64,000 bases of DNA from Cryptomeria japonica (taxonomy: Eukaryota; Streptophyta; Pinopsida; Cupressales; Cupressaceae): contig NC_081414.1 of NCBI RefSeq assembly GCF_030272615.1, positions 52,510,636 through 52,574,635 on the forward strand, in the 5' to 3' direction. Made by a program: the position numbers and the translations under genes. Positions 22,489 to 34,230 of the stretch are shown here, in pieces. Numbering within the stretch: the first letter of the stretch is position 1; each line of letters opens with the position of its first letter. The notes under the pieces are model-generated. The model was given only the letters and a program-made list of their open reading frames with translations, was not told where the DNA came from and did no database searches.

Positions 22489-24046
22489 AATAGAGCCTGC
22501 AACATACAAAGAAGCTTGTAAAATTGTAGACTGTGATAACTGGCACGCTGTAATGTGCAAAGAAATGGATGCACTGTTGCGAAATTAGACATGGGATTTG
22601 GTGCCACTTCCGCCTGACAGAAAGGCATTAAGAAATAAGTGGGTGTATACATTAAAAGATGAAGCCAATGGTCGCAAAATATTTTGAGCAAGACTAGTTG
22701 TCAAGGGATATGCTCAGCAGCAAGACCTCGATTTCAAAGAAATTTTCTTGCCAGTAGTCAAAATTACTACCAATCGAGTAGTATTGGGATTGGTTGCAGC
22801 CTGGGATCTTGAGCTTGAATAGTTGGATGTGAAGACGATATTTCTCTATGGTGATCTTGATGAGGAACTGTTTATGAATCAGCCTGAAGGATTTATTAAA
22901 AAGGGTCAGGAACATCCCTATTGCAGATTGAAACATAGTTTGTATGGGCTTAAGAAAGCCCCTCGCCAGTGGTATCTTAAATTTGACAAATTCATGATTG
23001 ATCATAATTTTACTCGCAGCGAGTCTGATCCTTGTATCTATTTTAAAAAGCTTCCCAATGGCGAATTTTTCATATTTCTTTATGTGGATGATATGCTAGT
23101 GGCTGGCACAAGCATGAAGATTGTGAGTGAACTTAAAACTCACTTAGCAAAGGAATTTGCCATGAAAAATTTAGGGGCAGAAAAGAAAATTCTAGGGATG
23201 ACCATTTTTCGGGATAGGAAAAAGAGAGAACTCAAACTATCTCAAAAAGACTACATTAAAAAAGTATTGGACAGATTTGGTATGGCAGATGCTAAGTCTG
23301 TTTGCATACCCTTAGCCTCTCATTTTCAGTTGTCTTCTCAATTGTGTCCAAAAACACAAGAAGATAAGGAGTTTATGGACAAACTTCCATACAAATCTGC
23401 AGTTGGAAGTCTTATGTACGCTATGGTGTCTACTTGTCCGGACATTGCTCATTCTGTGGGAGTGGTGAGCAGATTTATGGCTAATCCGGGCAAATCACAT
23501 TGGGAGGGGGTCAATTATATCTTGTAGTATCTCAAGGGTACTTCTGATTTTTTCTTATGGTTTGGGAAGGGCAAGGCACTTTTGCAAGGGTTTACTAATT
23601 CTGATTTTGCTGGAGATTTAGACAAAAGAAAGTCTACTTCAGGTTATGCTTTCACATTTCTTGGGGCAGCGATTAGTTGGGATTCAAAATTACAACATAC
23701 AGTTGCTCAATCGACTGTAGAGGCTAAATACATAGCTCTTTCTGAGGGAGCAAAGGAGATGGTATGGTTGCAACTCTTGTTCAGCGAGTTGGGTTTGAAG
23801 CAATCAGATTTTGCTCTATTTTGTGATAATAGCAGTGCCATCTTTATGAATAAACATCAAACATCTCAGCCTCGGTCAAAACATGTTGATGTTCGCAATC
23901 ATTATGTTCACCATATGGTCGAAGAAGGCAAGTTTCATGTAGATAAAATTCATACCGACAAGAATCCGACTGATGTGCTCACTAAAGTTTATAAGTGGGA
24001 GAAGTTCAATTTCTATGGAGCTTCTTTCAGCCTTTCCAATAATTGA
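22489..24046 (+). pseudogene. pol: Element F reverse transcriptase and RNase H
   Basis: The RT starts with EPATYKEACK near 22492. It continues through WVYTLKD and VKGYAQQ to the fingers/palm: LDVK (22826), LYGLKKAPRQWY (22940), and the catalytic YVDDMLVAG at about 23081-23107. RNase H follows with SDFAGDLDKRKSTSGY (23597), EAKYIALSEGAKE (23722), CDNSSAIFMNK (23821) and DVLTK near 23970. In-frame stops at about 22587, 22685, 22820 and 23525 inactivate it. The catalytic residues themselves are intact. Confidence 0.92.
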
Positions 24047-24097
24047 TAGCAGGACTGAGTGGGGGAATCTACTTGTTGCAGCAGTTTGTTGGCCTTC

Positions 24098-24107
24098 AGT
24101 GGGAGAT
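24098..24107 (+). promoter_or_regulatory. Element F polypurine tract
   Basis: AGTGGGAGAT lies immediately before the 3' LTR. A second purine run (GAGTGGGGGAA) lies about 40 bp upstream. Confidence 0.75.
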
Positions 24108-24406
24108 TGTTGGAAGTGAAGTCCAACAGACTCCTTCCCTTTACTACCAAAAACTCTTGGCTCTTCAACTTCTATTTGTAATCTCTTTAAGAGCTGGTTG
24201 CATATCATTTTGTAGAGTGAAATCTGGAGTTGCTTGCAGCTGTGTATGTACAAACCAGACTTGGTTATTAAAACATTGATTCCCCCGCTTTAAGTATGAA
24301 CATAGGCAATTTCCAAACCACAATAAATCTGTGTGTCTCATTTGTCTAGTTGTGAATTCATAATTCTGTTTTCTCTACTCTTCTAATTAATTTCTTAAAT
24401 CCTAAC
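24108..24406 (+). repeat. Element F 3' LTR
   Basis: A 299-bp partner of 4531-4800, ending CTAACA before the duplication cttca. It has about 25 extra bases between the ttctcta and ctaaca ends compared with the 5' LTR. Confidence 0.9.
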
Positions 24407-24411
24407 ACTTC

Positions 24412-26490
24412 AATGATAATTTTGAGAAGAAGAGAGAAGCAGCAATGACAAGACTATTGAACAGTGCTTCAAGTAACACAGTTATGCATAGTGAGGAGGA
24501 TTTGAGATTAAAGAAGTGTGAAGTGTTGTTATGTGGTGTATTGTCCGTCAATCCATTCTCTAGTTGTTGTACTTAAAAAAGTGAAAAGTTTTTATGTTGG
24601 GGTGTAATATTAGTTTACAATGTTGAGATCCTCATGAATTATGTGTTATTATTATTAAATATAGTTTAAATGCATGTAAACAATGGGGATATTATTTGTG
24701 ACCATTATTATGTTAATATTTTAAGTGATTAATCTATATGTCAACAAGTAAAGGTCAAGGGACATGGCCCAAAGAAGGGTATTTCTATGAGATATGAAAG
24801 GGCCAAAAAATGAAATGGTAGTCTATGGCTTTAAAAGGACAACATATATCAAACACTTGGATGATTAGTCAGTTAACACAACAATATTTAGCATGTGAAA
24901 GATGGCAGTGTTAAAGATGACAGTCTAGAATATCACCAAGCATTGTTTGATAGGTCATGTCTAATGAGGTACCCATGACTTAAAATGTGAAAGGATCATA
25001 GTATATGACAATCCATAAACAGAGGATGCTTGTGAAGTGACAATTATGGGGACTATAGAAAATGCATGTTAATAGAGAGAACAAAATATTAATGAATAAT
25101 ACTAATAGGTTGTGTTAATATAGAGACTCTGAGATAATAGAAATCTAGATGTACTTAGCCTATAATAGCAAAGCTTGTAAAGGAGAGAGAAAAGTTTTGA
25201 CTGTTATCTAAAGTTTAAAAATGCAATGAACATAATGGTTAAATGGTGGCATGTTATGTCAAGAGGCACCTTATAGCACTGGGATTGATCATAGAAGGTA
25301 GTATGATGGTCTTAAAGGAGTGAAGGACAATAGACAGCGATCCAAGATCCAGGTGTTGACAAGGATGCTACTAGTTGAGATTAGAAATGAATATGAGAGT
25401 AGCACTATTTATGTTAAGGGAGTACAACTAAATGCTTGGTCAAGTTCATCAAGATTTGATTTTAACATATATTTAAAATCAATAGGATAAATATCTGAGC
25501 ATGATGTTACATTTCATGAGCTTAGTTGCATCTTTAGGAGGTCAATTGTAATATTTTTGAAGGAATAGAATGATTAGATAACAAAAGGATAGAAATGAAT
25601 AAAGAATAATCAAAACATTAATTCTTGATAGGGATAGTGACATAGAGAAAATCTTTTAGAGGCTAGTTAGAGACTATTTAAAGAAGACATTTATTGTTGT
25701 TTAAGGGTAGAGTTCCATAAGTGACTACAAAATGAGAAACAATATAGGAGGATTGTGGAGTGAAAACACATATCATTAAGTCTTCAAGAGAGTCATGAAT
25801 ACAATAGATTCTACAAAGAGTGAATGATAGTCTTTAGTCCATGACATAACTAGTCTTAAGCAATGTAACCTAAAAAGTTTATGACAATGACACTCCTAAC
25901 ATGAGGGTAAAGGAAATTAATGATAGTTTTATGATTATATTCTACCTACAAACAAGAAAGAGTGTCAATTTGTTAATTGAAATGTGTCATATCATTCAAA
26001 GGTATCTTAAGACAATCTTGGTACATTTTTAGGTGGGATAAGCCATTGAAATTTTGCCCCAAGTTAGTAATAAGGTGGTATTAAACTCATAAAATCATGT
26101 CAAACATTTCAAATGAACAAATGACATAAATAAACCACACATTTTAGCTGGACATGCCATTGGAAAATATTGTCCAATTATTAGGAATGGTCAACTTGTG
26201 AGTGAAACATAATTTTTATTGAAGAAAATATTGAAACTTCACTTTCCTTATGGATTTACCACAATAAAAAATCCAAGTTGTGATTGCAAGAATAAATTGG
26301 GAAAAAGGTGGCACTTTCATAATTAGTTAGTGTTAAAGAAATAAGTTATGGATTAAAACATTATAGTTCACTTATGTAAAGGCTACTCTTCATTCAAATT
26401 TAAGGTGATTTACATATACTACCTATAATATAAATAAGATAGTTTCCTCTTTTCTTATGTAGGTTTGATGGTAATATGTAGTAAGATTTT
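24412..26490. other. Gene-free stretch
   Basis: About 2 kb without a supportable gene or element terminus. It is AT-rich, with no open frame above background and no tandem repeats of note. It probably represents decayed repeat DNA into which F and the LINE inserted. Confidence 0.55.
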
Positions 26491-26504
26491 AATAGAGTAG
26501 TATT

Positions 26505-28569
26505 TTTTTTTTCAATAAAAGTGGATTATCTCACTAAACTTTTTTATTAATATTTTTTTATTTTTTACATAGGATTCAAAGAGCATACTGGAGGAAAGTA
26601 CCCTGGGAAGAAAACCTTCAGTCACAACTCATAAAATAAACCTATAGTATCTAATAGATCAGTTTATACACCCCACCCAAAACCACATACAAAATGTAGT
26701 CACAACACATATAATATCAGTTTTACATAGAGCCCATATGGCAATTTACAATCAGATAATTTTCAAATGTAGACTCCACAGTTGCTATCAATGAAAGAAG
26801 ACAAAATTTTCCAAAGCCCTGTGCCAAATTCCATGAGACAAAAAACTTCTTGCCAAAAAAGAAAGTATCAAAAAACCTTTGGAAAAACACTATTGTATCA
26901 AAGACCATGAGCTCGAACTCTCCTCTAGACAACGAACATGAATACCTGAAATGAAAGGGGAAAGCGGGAATAATTATCATCATAAAATTTTACATCAACA
27001 TTACTCAAGAAAATCACATAACTATTGTTGCAAACCTTCCCATACCCTAGAAGGAATTTCCTCAAAACCCAGCTCTCGCTGATTAGCATTGCTATCAATG
27101 GCTAAATTTGCCAAATAATCCACAATCTTATTAACTTCTTTGTAACAATGGGATAACAAGAAAGATTAAAACAATTCTAATTTTTGTAAAATGAGATCAA
27201 GTATATACTGCAAATTCCAACAATTCGATTTATTTTTCATAACACATTGAATAATCACCATAGAATCACCTTTAATTATTAAGTCCTTAATTCCGCATAA
27301 TTGTTAGTTTTAAAACCAATAGCATGACACTTAGCTCGAATAAAATTTGCATTGTGATCATAAATTACCATGCCTACCCCAGCCGGCCCAGGGTTACCAT
27401 GAGAGGCCCCATCAAAATTCAGTTTAAAGTGCCCCTACAGAGGAGGTTTCCATCTAGCAGAGTATCTCTTACCTATTGCATCATTCTTTTTTAAAATTGA
27501 ACCATGAGAGGGTAAAACCGATAGCGTCTTCCAAACTCTAGTAACTCTACTATCCCAGTGTGAAAAAGAAGTAAGATTTTCCAAATTCTTATAAATAAAT
27601 GACAAAGCAACCTCAAAGATTGAAGACTCGATTTTTAATAGAACCTCAGACACAGGAGAACTTGTTTTTTTAAATATCCCATTGTTTCTCTCTAGCCAAA
27701 CATTCCAAATCACAATAGATGGAGATATGATCCAAACGCATGCATAAAAAGATGAGGCAAACATAAATGGCCAAGATCTAAAATGGGAAATGAGATCCTT
27801 ACCAATAACAAAGGATATATTTAACTTCTCAAACAACCACTGCCAACATTCATAAGCATAATCACAATGTAGGAACAAGTGTGAAGAAGATTCCAATTTT
27901 TTGTTACAAAGGACACAAGGGAAAATAGCAGTAATACCAAGCCTGTCCAATCTCATACCTATAAGGACTCTCTCCTGAGCTGCCAACCAAGAAAAGGATC
28001 CATCTTTAGGAAGACAAGCCAAATGCCAAAACAACTTATAAGGCCAGGATGATAAATCTTTAGCAACCATAAGAGAGTTGTAACCATCTTTAACAGTGTA
28101 CTTACTAGAAATATTCTTTGACCAAATAAGTTCATCCTCAGAATTAGAAAGAAATACAATTCTATCCCCCAAAATATTCTCAAAATCTAATTTCATACTT
28201 TGATCAACATCTAAGAAATCAATCGACTTCCATCTAGCTAGCTTAAGGGGTCCACTAGTCACAATTTCAAAATAATCTGCTACAAAAACACCCCAAAGGG
28301 AGGAAAGAATAGTGATCAAAGGAGACTAATCCCTAATATTCACCAGAGGTGTGTGTCCATTCCATACTTCATCCCAGAATCTGACCTTTCTACCATTATG
28401 AACAATCCATGAGAGATGAGGCAAGATAATTGATCTACATTTACAAAGGAAATTCCAAATAGCAAAACTCGAAGGCAAATTTGAGGCTTTAAAAATGTAC
28501 TCTCTCGATCCATTATTTAAATATTTGGCAAACATAATTTGTGCCCATAAGGAGCTAGGCTTGTCATAA
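26505..28569 (-). mobile_element. 5'-truncated LINE (non-LTR retrotransposon) copy
   Basis: A 14-bp target-site duplication aatagagtagtatt lies at 26491-26504 and 28570-28583. On the minus strand the copy ends in an A-run (plus-strand T8-T10 at 26503-26512) directly at the duplication, as expected for target-primed reverse transcription. Coding sequence begins abruptly at the right duplication, in the region between RT and the zinc-binding domain, so the copy is 5'-truncated. The 3' 500 bp (26505-26999) is untranslated. Confidence 0.9.
27000..28569 (-). pseudogene. LINE pol C-terminal part: zf-RVT and RNase H
   Basis: The minus-strand frame carries the post-RT linker (LWAQIMFAKYL, VRFWDEVWNG near 28370). 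After a TAG near 28326 comes the zf-RVT domain: LFWHLACLPKDGSFSWLA (about 28030), then the Cys/His ligands CVLCNKKLESSSHLFLHC (about 27910-27860). RNase H follows: LNFDGASHGNPGPAG (about 27400), a GDS motif (about 27265) and NKIVDYLANLA (about 27120). Stops at 27435 and near 27170, plus an indel near 27290, inactivate it. Such C-terminal RNase H domains are typical of plant L1-like LINEs. Confidence 0.88.
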
Positions 28570-28619
28570 AATAGAGTAGTATTAAACATTCTCAAGTTTT
28601 TATATTATTATGGATGGAA

Positions 28620-29695
28620 TGTTTCAACATAAAGATCCTCTAGTTCTTAATAAATTATCTTCATATATCATGATTGTTTCATCTATTTCTTTCATTTATT
28701 TGAACTATTTTTATTTGTAACGTGGTGATTGTTTAATATTTTACTTTCTTAAGTACCTAGAGCAACAAAGAGGAGACCATCTTTTATATATCTAATCATC
28801 ATCATAAAAGACATACAATTAAAATATGGATTAAATAATTTAAAAGAAAATGGTTGGCATATTATTAAATTTAGGGTTACATTGAGAATATTTAAAATAT
28901 TAAAATGTTTTTGAGTTTGAGGGTTTCAAATTTAGAAGGATTGACATATTGGGCTAATGGGGTATTAATGAATTCAACATGATTAGGGTTATAGTTTCAA
29001 TTCATCAAGTTGATATTGATAAGGTAGTAATCAAATTCATATGTGAGGATTTCAACGATTTTCAAGAGGCTCTAGAAGGTTCATACCATATTCCATAGGT
29101 TTCAAATGATTAATTATTTATAGTGTGAAAGTTACTTCAAATTAATTCCCAACCACTTATGTTCTATATTGCTATTTTTTAGCATAGTTGTCATCATTAG
29201 CAATGCTTAATTTCGGGCAGTAGATAAGTAATTAATTTAGAAACAATTTATTTTATAGTAAAATTTTGTATTTACTTTTACTTTGGATAGGGATATAATA
29301 ACTTTAAAGTGACACTTTTTAGGAATATATTATTATTATTATTATTTTATTTTAAATCCTTAAAGGCTATCCTTGTGTGTTTATAAATTTATGTCCTTTA
29401 AGAACAATCAAGAATAATATTTTAAGTCATGCTTATGTTGAATAAACTGTTACTATAAATATTTATCATGATATTCAATAATTTCCACATAATTGCATGC
29501 TTGTAGGTTCATCAAATAAATTAACAAGAAATTTATTTTAGTCATTTTTTGTAAATTTGTAAGATCAATTTTTCTAGATTACAGTTTTCAATGCAATTTA
29601 GCTCTATTTTCTTTATGAAATCACTTGATTTCCGATTCAGTTGATTATTTCTTGTTGATGCAGTTTTACTAGTTTCTACTTTAGCAAGCAAAAAA
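28620..29695 (+). repeat. Old dispersed AT-rich repeat, copy 2
   Basis: Partner of 2030-3060 in the same orientation; see that entry. It starts just after the LINE's right duplication, so the LINE landed at or near its edge. Confidence 0.5.
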
Positions 29696-29783
29696 TTGTG
29701 TCTATTAAATTTGCTAAGTTAAAAATGTTTCTGAAATCTATCAATCTAAATAAACTAGTAAAACTACATCAACAAGAAATTAA
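29648..29783. repeat. 30-bp inverted repeat
   Basis: ttcttgttgatgcagttttac near 29652 is matched in reverse complement near 29756-29782 (gtaaaactacatcaacaagaa), one mismatch in this core, with about 75 bp between the arms. Confidence 0.7.
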
Positions 29784-29889
29784 AGAAGGCATTTATAATC
29801 CATCAATCTATCAAATTTTATCATCTATTAAGTTAAAAATGTTTGTGAAATATATCAATCTATTTTATTGGCATGAGTTTCCATACTCT

Positions 29890-30100
29890 ATGCAATTTGT
29901 GAAAGACTGCTTCTGGGATGGAATGTATATCTATTTTGTATTAGAACTTCAAATTGCACTAAAAAATCCATCATTATATTACACTCAACTATTTTATTGA
30001 CTCTTCCTCTTCTTGATGATGAGTTATTGAGTGCAATCTGAAATGTTGATACAAAAAAGATACATAGTTCATCCCAGTTAAGCATTGTTGCACAATCTAT
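29890..30100. repeat. Long imperfect inverted repeat (fold-back)
   Basis: The plus strand at about 29890-29985 resembles the reverse complement of about 30010-30100 across 80 or more bases. Shared pieces include ctgggatg, tattttgtat and ttgcact. Both arms translate similarly (FWDGMYIYFV on plus, NWDELCIFFV on minus), so the arms look like an inverted duplication of a short coding-like segment. No family was recognised. Confidence 0.6.
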
Positions 30101-30394
30101 TTTATTTATAAATAGGTATCATGATTTTCATTTAGATATGTAGTGGATTTTCCCTACCTATTTAATGCTAATCTAGATAAATATATGCAAACATATACAA
30201 GCATATCATGATGAGAATATATCAAGGAGCACTTTAGATTCAATTGTCACATGTCTATTACTAAATATAGAAAATATTTAAATCTTTATAACAAGAATCA
30301 TTCATTCACACACTTCTATTATCCCAATTGCATGTGCTTATCCCTTTTATTTATGATATTTGTACTTCTAGTCATAAGGATTTATAGCTTGTGT

Positions 30395-31099
30395 TCACTC
30401 TCTAAATTACTATTGGATTCTTTATAACTTAGATTTCTTCAAAATTTATTCTTAGTTCCAATTTTATAAATACTATAGAGAATCAATTAAACTATCTTGG
30501 CATCACCTCTTCACTTTTTTATATCGTAAATGGATGTGTAACTTTTCAAGTCTAATAAATCTAGTTTGGTCACTTGTAGGCATTATATTTTATATAGGGA
30601 CATCACCCTTCTACATATTATCAAATTTAATGGACATAGTTATTTAATTTACTAATAACGTAAGGATCAACAATTGGCTTACATCACCCATTAAAATGAT
30701 CTACTTTAGTGCATCCATGAAACTTTGATTTTATGCAAGACTAGTGTATACACTAGTTTTTCTCTATGTAATGTACACCCCTTATTTTAAGACCCTTCCT
30801 TATATGGATCATTAGATATTATATTAACTCTTTTGAGACCTTATTCCTCTTGATGAAAAATATTCTTTTTCTTCTTGGTTATGCTATAAAAAATGAATAG
30901 CAATTATACTCTCTAAATTATTATTGGATCCTTTATAACTTGGATTTCTTCTAAAGTTATTCTCAGTTCTAATTTTATTTATACTAATAGAGATTTGATT
31001 CACCTACCTTGGCCTCACCCCTTAACTATTTTTATCCTAAATAGATGCATAACTTTTCAAGTCTAGCAAATCTAGTTTGGTCACTTGTAGGCATTTTTT
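30395..31099 (+). repeat. Direct repeat pair of about 195 bp
   Basis: 30395-30592 and 30907-31099 share actctctaaatta, ttggat/cctttataactt, acttttcaagtcta and tagtttggtcacttgtaggcat. The units are about 510 bp apart. A shorter third echo follows near 31180-31215. Diverged LTRs of a small element are one possibility, but I found no TG/CA ends or TSD. Confidence 0.65.
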
Positions 31100-31287
31100 T
31101 TTATAATTATATAAAATTTAATGTTTTATTTGATAATATCTAGGTATCCTCAATAAGAGATATGGATAAATTGTCATGTGTGTGTAATAAATCTATTCTG
31201 GTCGCTTGTTGGATTTTTTTTTAATATTTATATAAAAGATTCTTTAATGCTTAAGATATAGGTCTCCCAAGTAAGAGATATAACCCT

Positions 31288-31290
<3 letters not shown>

Positions 31291-31327
<37 letters not shown>
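31291..31327. repeat. (AG)n microsatellite
   Basis: An uninterrupted AG dinucleotide run of about 18 units. Confidence 0.97.
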
Positions 31328-31330
<3 letters not shown>

Positions 31331-31926
31331 ATAAAAGAAAATATAGTGAAATTAAAGCCTTGCCTTCATAAACCAAAGGTACAATAATAGAAACAATATT
31401 GTTTTAGACTCTAAGCTTAGGTCTCTTATGTGTATCCATTTTATAATTCTCTAGGTAGAATCATTAATTCTATCTATGATTTGAGTAATAGTAGCAATCA
31501 TATCTCAAATAGCTCTCTCCTAAATATCCTTAAAAATTAAAAACTTTCCACCATAGCTTGTGTAATGTCATAAATTGGATACCGTATAATTATCACATTA
31601 TGTTTTGGCTTGCCCTAGTTTCCATCTCCTATAGCATGTTATATGATTATTCTAGCCCAACCCTAGTCTTTTCCTTCACCAATTTACAAATTTCTACATC
31701 CCATTTTAATATTTCTTATTGGTATTGAGCTATTTGTTTGATTTTTTAGTGTTTTGTCAAGGATGTCAATGTGACATGTAGAGTTTGCATGATTTTCTAA
31801 TATCATGTGTATTCAAAACTTGATGTATTGGCTTCTTATTGATTTTCTCAGTCTTACCTATATTGTAATGTGTGTGTGTGTTGAGAAAATATTTCTATGT
31901 ATGAGTTTGAATTTTCAACTTCCTCA

Positions 31927-32226
31927 CATGGGGGATTCACTGGTTAGGCAATATTATATCATGTGCATTCATATTGGGGGGTTTAATATCTCAAAAAATA
32001 AGCTCAATATATTGCCTATTTGGTAAAAATAGAGGGTTTTTTTAATTCAGGCTATGAAAAAATGCAATATATGGTCAAAATAGGGGGGTTTTTAATTTGG
32101 GTTGTGTATTGGGAGGGGGTGCCAAAAAAGGATTTTAGGGCACTATTTTTTGAAAATAAGGGGGATTATTTGGTATGCTATGAATGCACGTGCTATAACC
32201 CAGGCTCACTAAGTGAGTCCCCCGTT
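31927..32226. mobile_element. hAT-like MITE, copy 1
   Basis: A 300-bp non-coding element with imperfect terminal inverted repeats. The left end reads GGGGGATTCACT..., the right end in reverse complement GGGGGACTCACT..., and both ends later share GTGCATTCATA. It is flanked by an 8-bp duplication cttcctca at 31919-31926 and 32227-32234. The 8-bp TSD points to the hAT superfamily. The interior has several G5-G6 runs. Confidence 0.85.
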
Positions 32227-32299
32227 CTTCCTCATTAACCTCTTGCAAAAGTAATTTTTGAGTTGGGTAACACATTTTAACTCCTCTTTCTCTTAGTTG

Positions 32300-32597
32300 C
32301 ACAGGGGCTTCATTGATTGGTAAATATTATATCACGTGCATTCATATTGGGGGGTTTAATATCCCAAAAATGAGGGTACAATATATTGCCTATCAGTGCA
32401 AATAGGGGGGTTTTTAATTTAGACTATGAAAAAATATAATATTTGGTGAAAATAGGGGGGCTTTTAATTCAGGCTGTGTATTGGGAAGGGGTGACAAAAA
32501 AGGAGTTTAGGGCAATATTTTTTGAAAATAGGGAGATTCTTTAGTATGCCATGAATGCACGTGTTATAACCCAGGTTCACTAAGTGAAGCCCTCATG
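32300..32597. mobile_element. hAT-like MITE, copy 2
   Basis: A 298-bp element similar to 31927-32226 over its full length and in the same orientation. The TIRs start CACAGGGGCTTCA at the left and CATGAGGGCTTCA in reverse complement at the right. An 8-bp duplication cttagttg lies at 32292-32299 and 32598-32605. Separate TSDs show that it inserted independently of copy 1, 73 bp away. Confidence 0.87.
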
Positions 32598-33850
32598 CTT
32601 AGTTGTACTATATTTTTTATGCCTCCATTATGAACCTTATTATGGGTAGATGTTATCATACTTTCATTGACATCTCTAGGTCCTCACTCATTTATTCTTT
32701 CTCTTGTTGTGAATATCACGTCAATAAACTTGTATATTTTATTTTCTTTTTCTTGCATTACAATTACCTATTGTTTATCATTTCACTTCTTTATTATTGT
32801 TGGCATATTTCTTGGTGGTCATCATCATGTCTTGCCTATGTACATACACACTAGGGCATGTATCTATGTAGACTAAACATCAATATATTTATTTGAATAT
32901 TATTATTTTTAAATTCCTAGACACACAGGGTTTAAAAGAACACAGTTTGTGTCTCCTTGCTTCATTGGTTGCATGTGGATGCCAAAAGACTAAATCAAGG
33001 GTTTGACCTAAAGACATGCTCCTAAATAGGCACTCCCCTTCTCTCCATCCCAACTAGAAAGTATTTTAATTTTCTCAAGCACACAATTTTTTGTTTCTCC
33101 CCTTCATTTACTTTTTCTTTTAATATCTTGTTTAAAATGATTAGTTTTGATTGATTTATGTCTTCCTACATATTGTCCGTATACCTAGTAATTTGTTATT
33201 GCTATCTTTGTTTCCTTATATGCAAACCTATATAGATTTTCACACTAGCTAAGAGTTTTGCATTAGGTACTAATAACGGTACATCGATTGAAAGACAATA
33301 CATCTTACTAGTATCATGACCAATTAACTTCGAAGATCACTTTTTCAATTCTTTATTTTTTCTACATTTGTAATTTATAATCAATTTAATTTAATATTTA
33401 TTACATTATTCCATCTTTACAATTACCAAAACAAATTGTGATACCCAATAATCTTAACGAGGAACATTTGTATACGTATAAATTGATAAGATGCAAGTTG
33501 CTTGTAAGCTTATATATAGCCAACACATTGGGTTTTCATTAACTTGTAACAGCAAATATGGTACTTATTTAAACTAATTAGTTAGACAAGTTGATCTATG
33601 CATGAGCGTGCCATCGCCATTGGAGTGAGTCAAAGCTAAGAGACGTGAACGGGAGCTCCTAAAACTGTGATGTAACTTCTACGTAGGTAGGGAGTAATCT
33701 AGTGAAGCCTAGTGTGTGAAAGGAATCAGAAGCAATAGAAACTTACAACGTTGTTCCAATCCCAATCACCGACTATTACTAAAATAATTGTTGGGAAAAT
33801 ACACAGTAAGACGCATTACTCAAGAGACACTTACCCTGTTTGGAAAACGA

Positions 33851-33982
33851 GTAAAGCCGTCTTCATCAACTACAATATTCTGTCCATTAAACCCCATTTA
33901 TATTATTATGGTGTAAGTAAAGCCTTCTTCATCAACTACCATATTCTGTCCATTAAACCCCATTTATATTATTCTGGTGTAA
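33851..33982 (+). repeat. 66-bp tandem duplication
   Basis: Two adjacent 66-bp units (33851-33916, 33917-33982) start gtaaagcc and differ at only a few positions, so the duplication is recent. Confidence 0.9.
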
Positions 33983-34061
33983 GTATCATATTCCTAGCCA
34001 TTTCAAGTTCTAGAATAAGTTCATAATCAAATTAACAAGATGGAAATCAAGTAAAAAGGGT

Positions 34062-34230
34062 TGTTTAAGTATATCAAGGTCGTCATCATCTTTAAGTATT
34101 TCATCAATGTCTATTATCAACAACTTTCTTTATGATAAATATAACGTTAATCTAGGACTGTTTAAGTATATCAAGGTCGTATTTCATGAAGTTTGTAATT
34201 GACAACTTTCTTTATGATAAATACAATATT
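34062..34230 (+). repeat. ~97-bp tandem duplication, diverged
   Basis: The string tgtttaagtatatcaaggtc starts at 34062 and again at 34159, each time followed at some distance by caactttctttatgataaat. Confidence 0.75.

Larger units (their letters stand above)
4531..24406 (+). mobile_element. Element F: Ty1/Copia LTR retrotransposon, split by nested element A
   Basis: Two similar LTRs beginning TGTTGGAAGTG and ending CTAACA flank gag and pol in Copia order (gag, protease, integrase, RT, RNase H). Target-site duplications cttca lie at 4526-4530 and 24407-24411. The PBS abuts the left LTR and a purine tract abuts the right LTR, so the element is on the plus strand. Without the 14.6-kb insertion at 5387-19959 it is about 5.3 kb, a normal size for Copia. 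Many in-frame stops and a frameshift in integrase make it non-functional. It is the oldest layer of this nest. Confidence 0.93.
30101..31918. other. Gene-free AT-rich stretch with duplicated blocks
   Basis: No gene is supportable. It contains the direct repeat at 30395-31099 and the AG microsatellite at 31291-31327. Confidence 0.6.

Noticed and set aside
25510-25550. DVTFHELS-like string resembling the Copia RDVIFHE motif
   Set aside because: Isolated short match with no neighbouring Copia motif in frame; probably chance in AT-rich DNA.
31927-32597. First read as one element with 300-bp LTRs
   Set aside because: Each unit has its own 8-bp duplication and terminal inverted repeats, so two independent MITEs fit better.
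33500-33560. TATATATAG motif suggesting a gene promoter
   Set aside because: No open gene follows; TATA-like strings are expected by chance in this composition.
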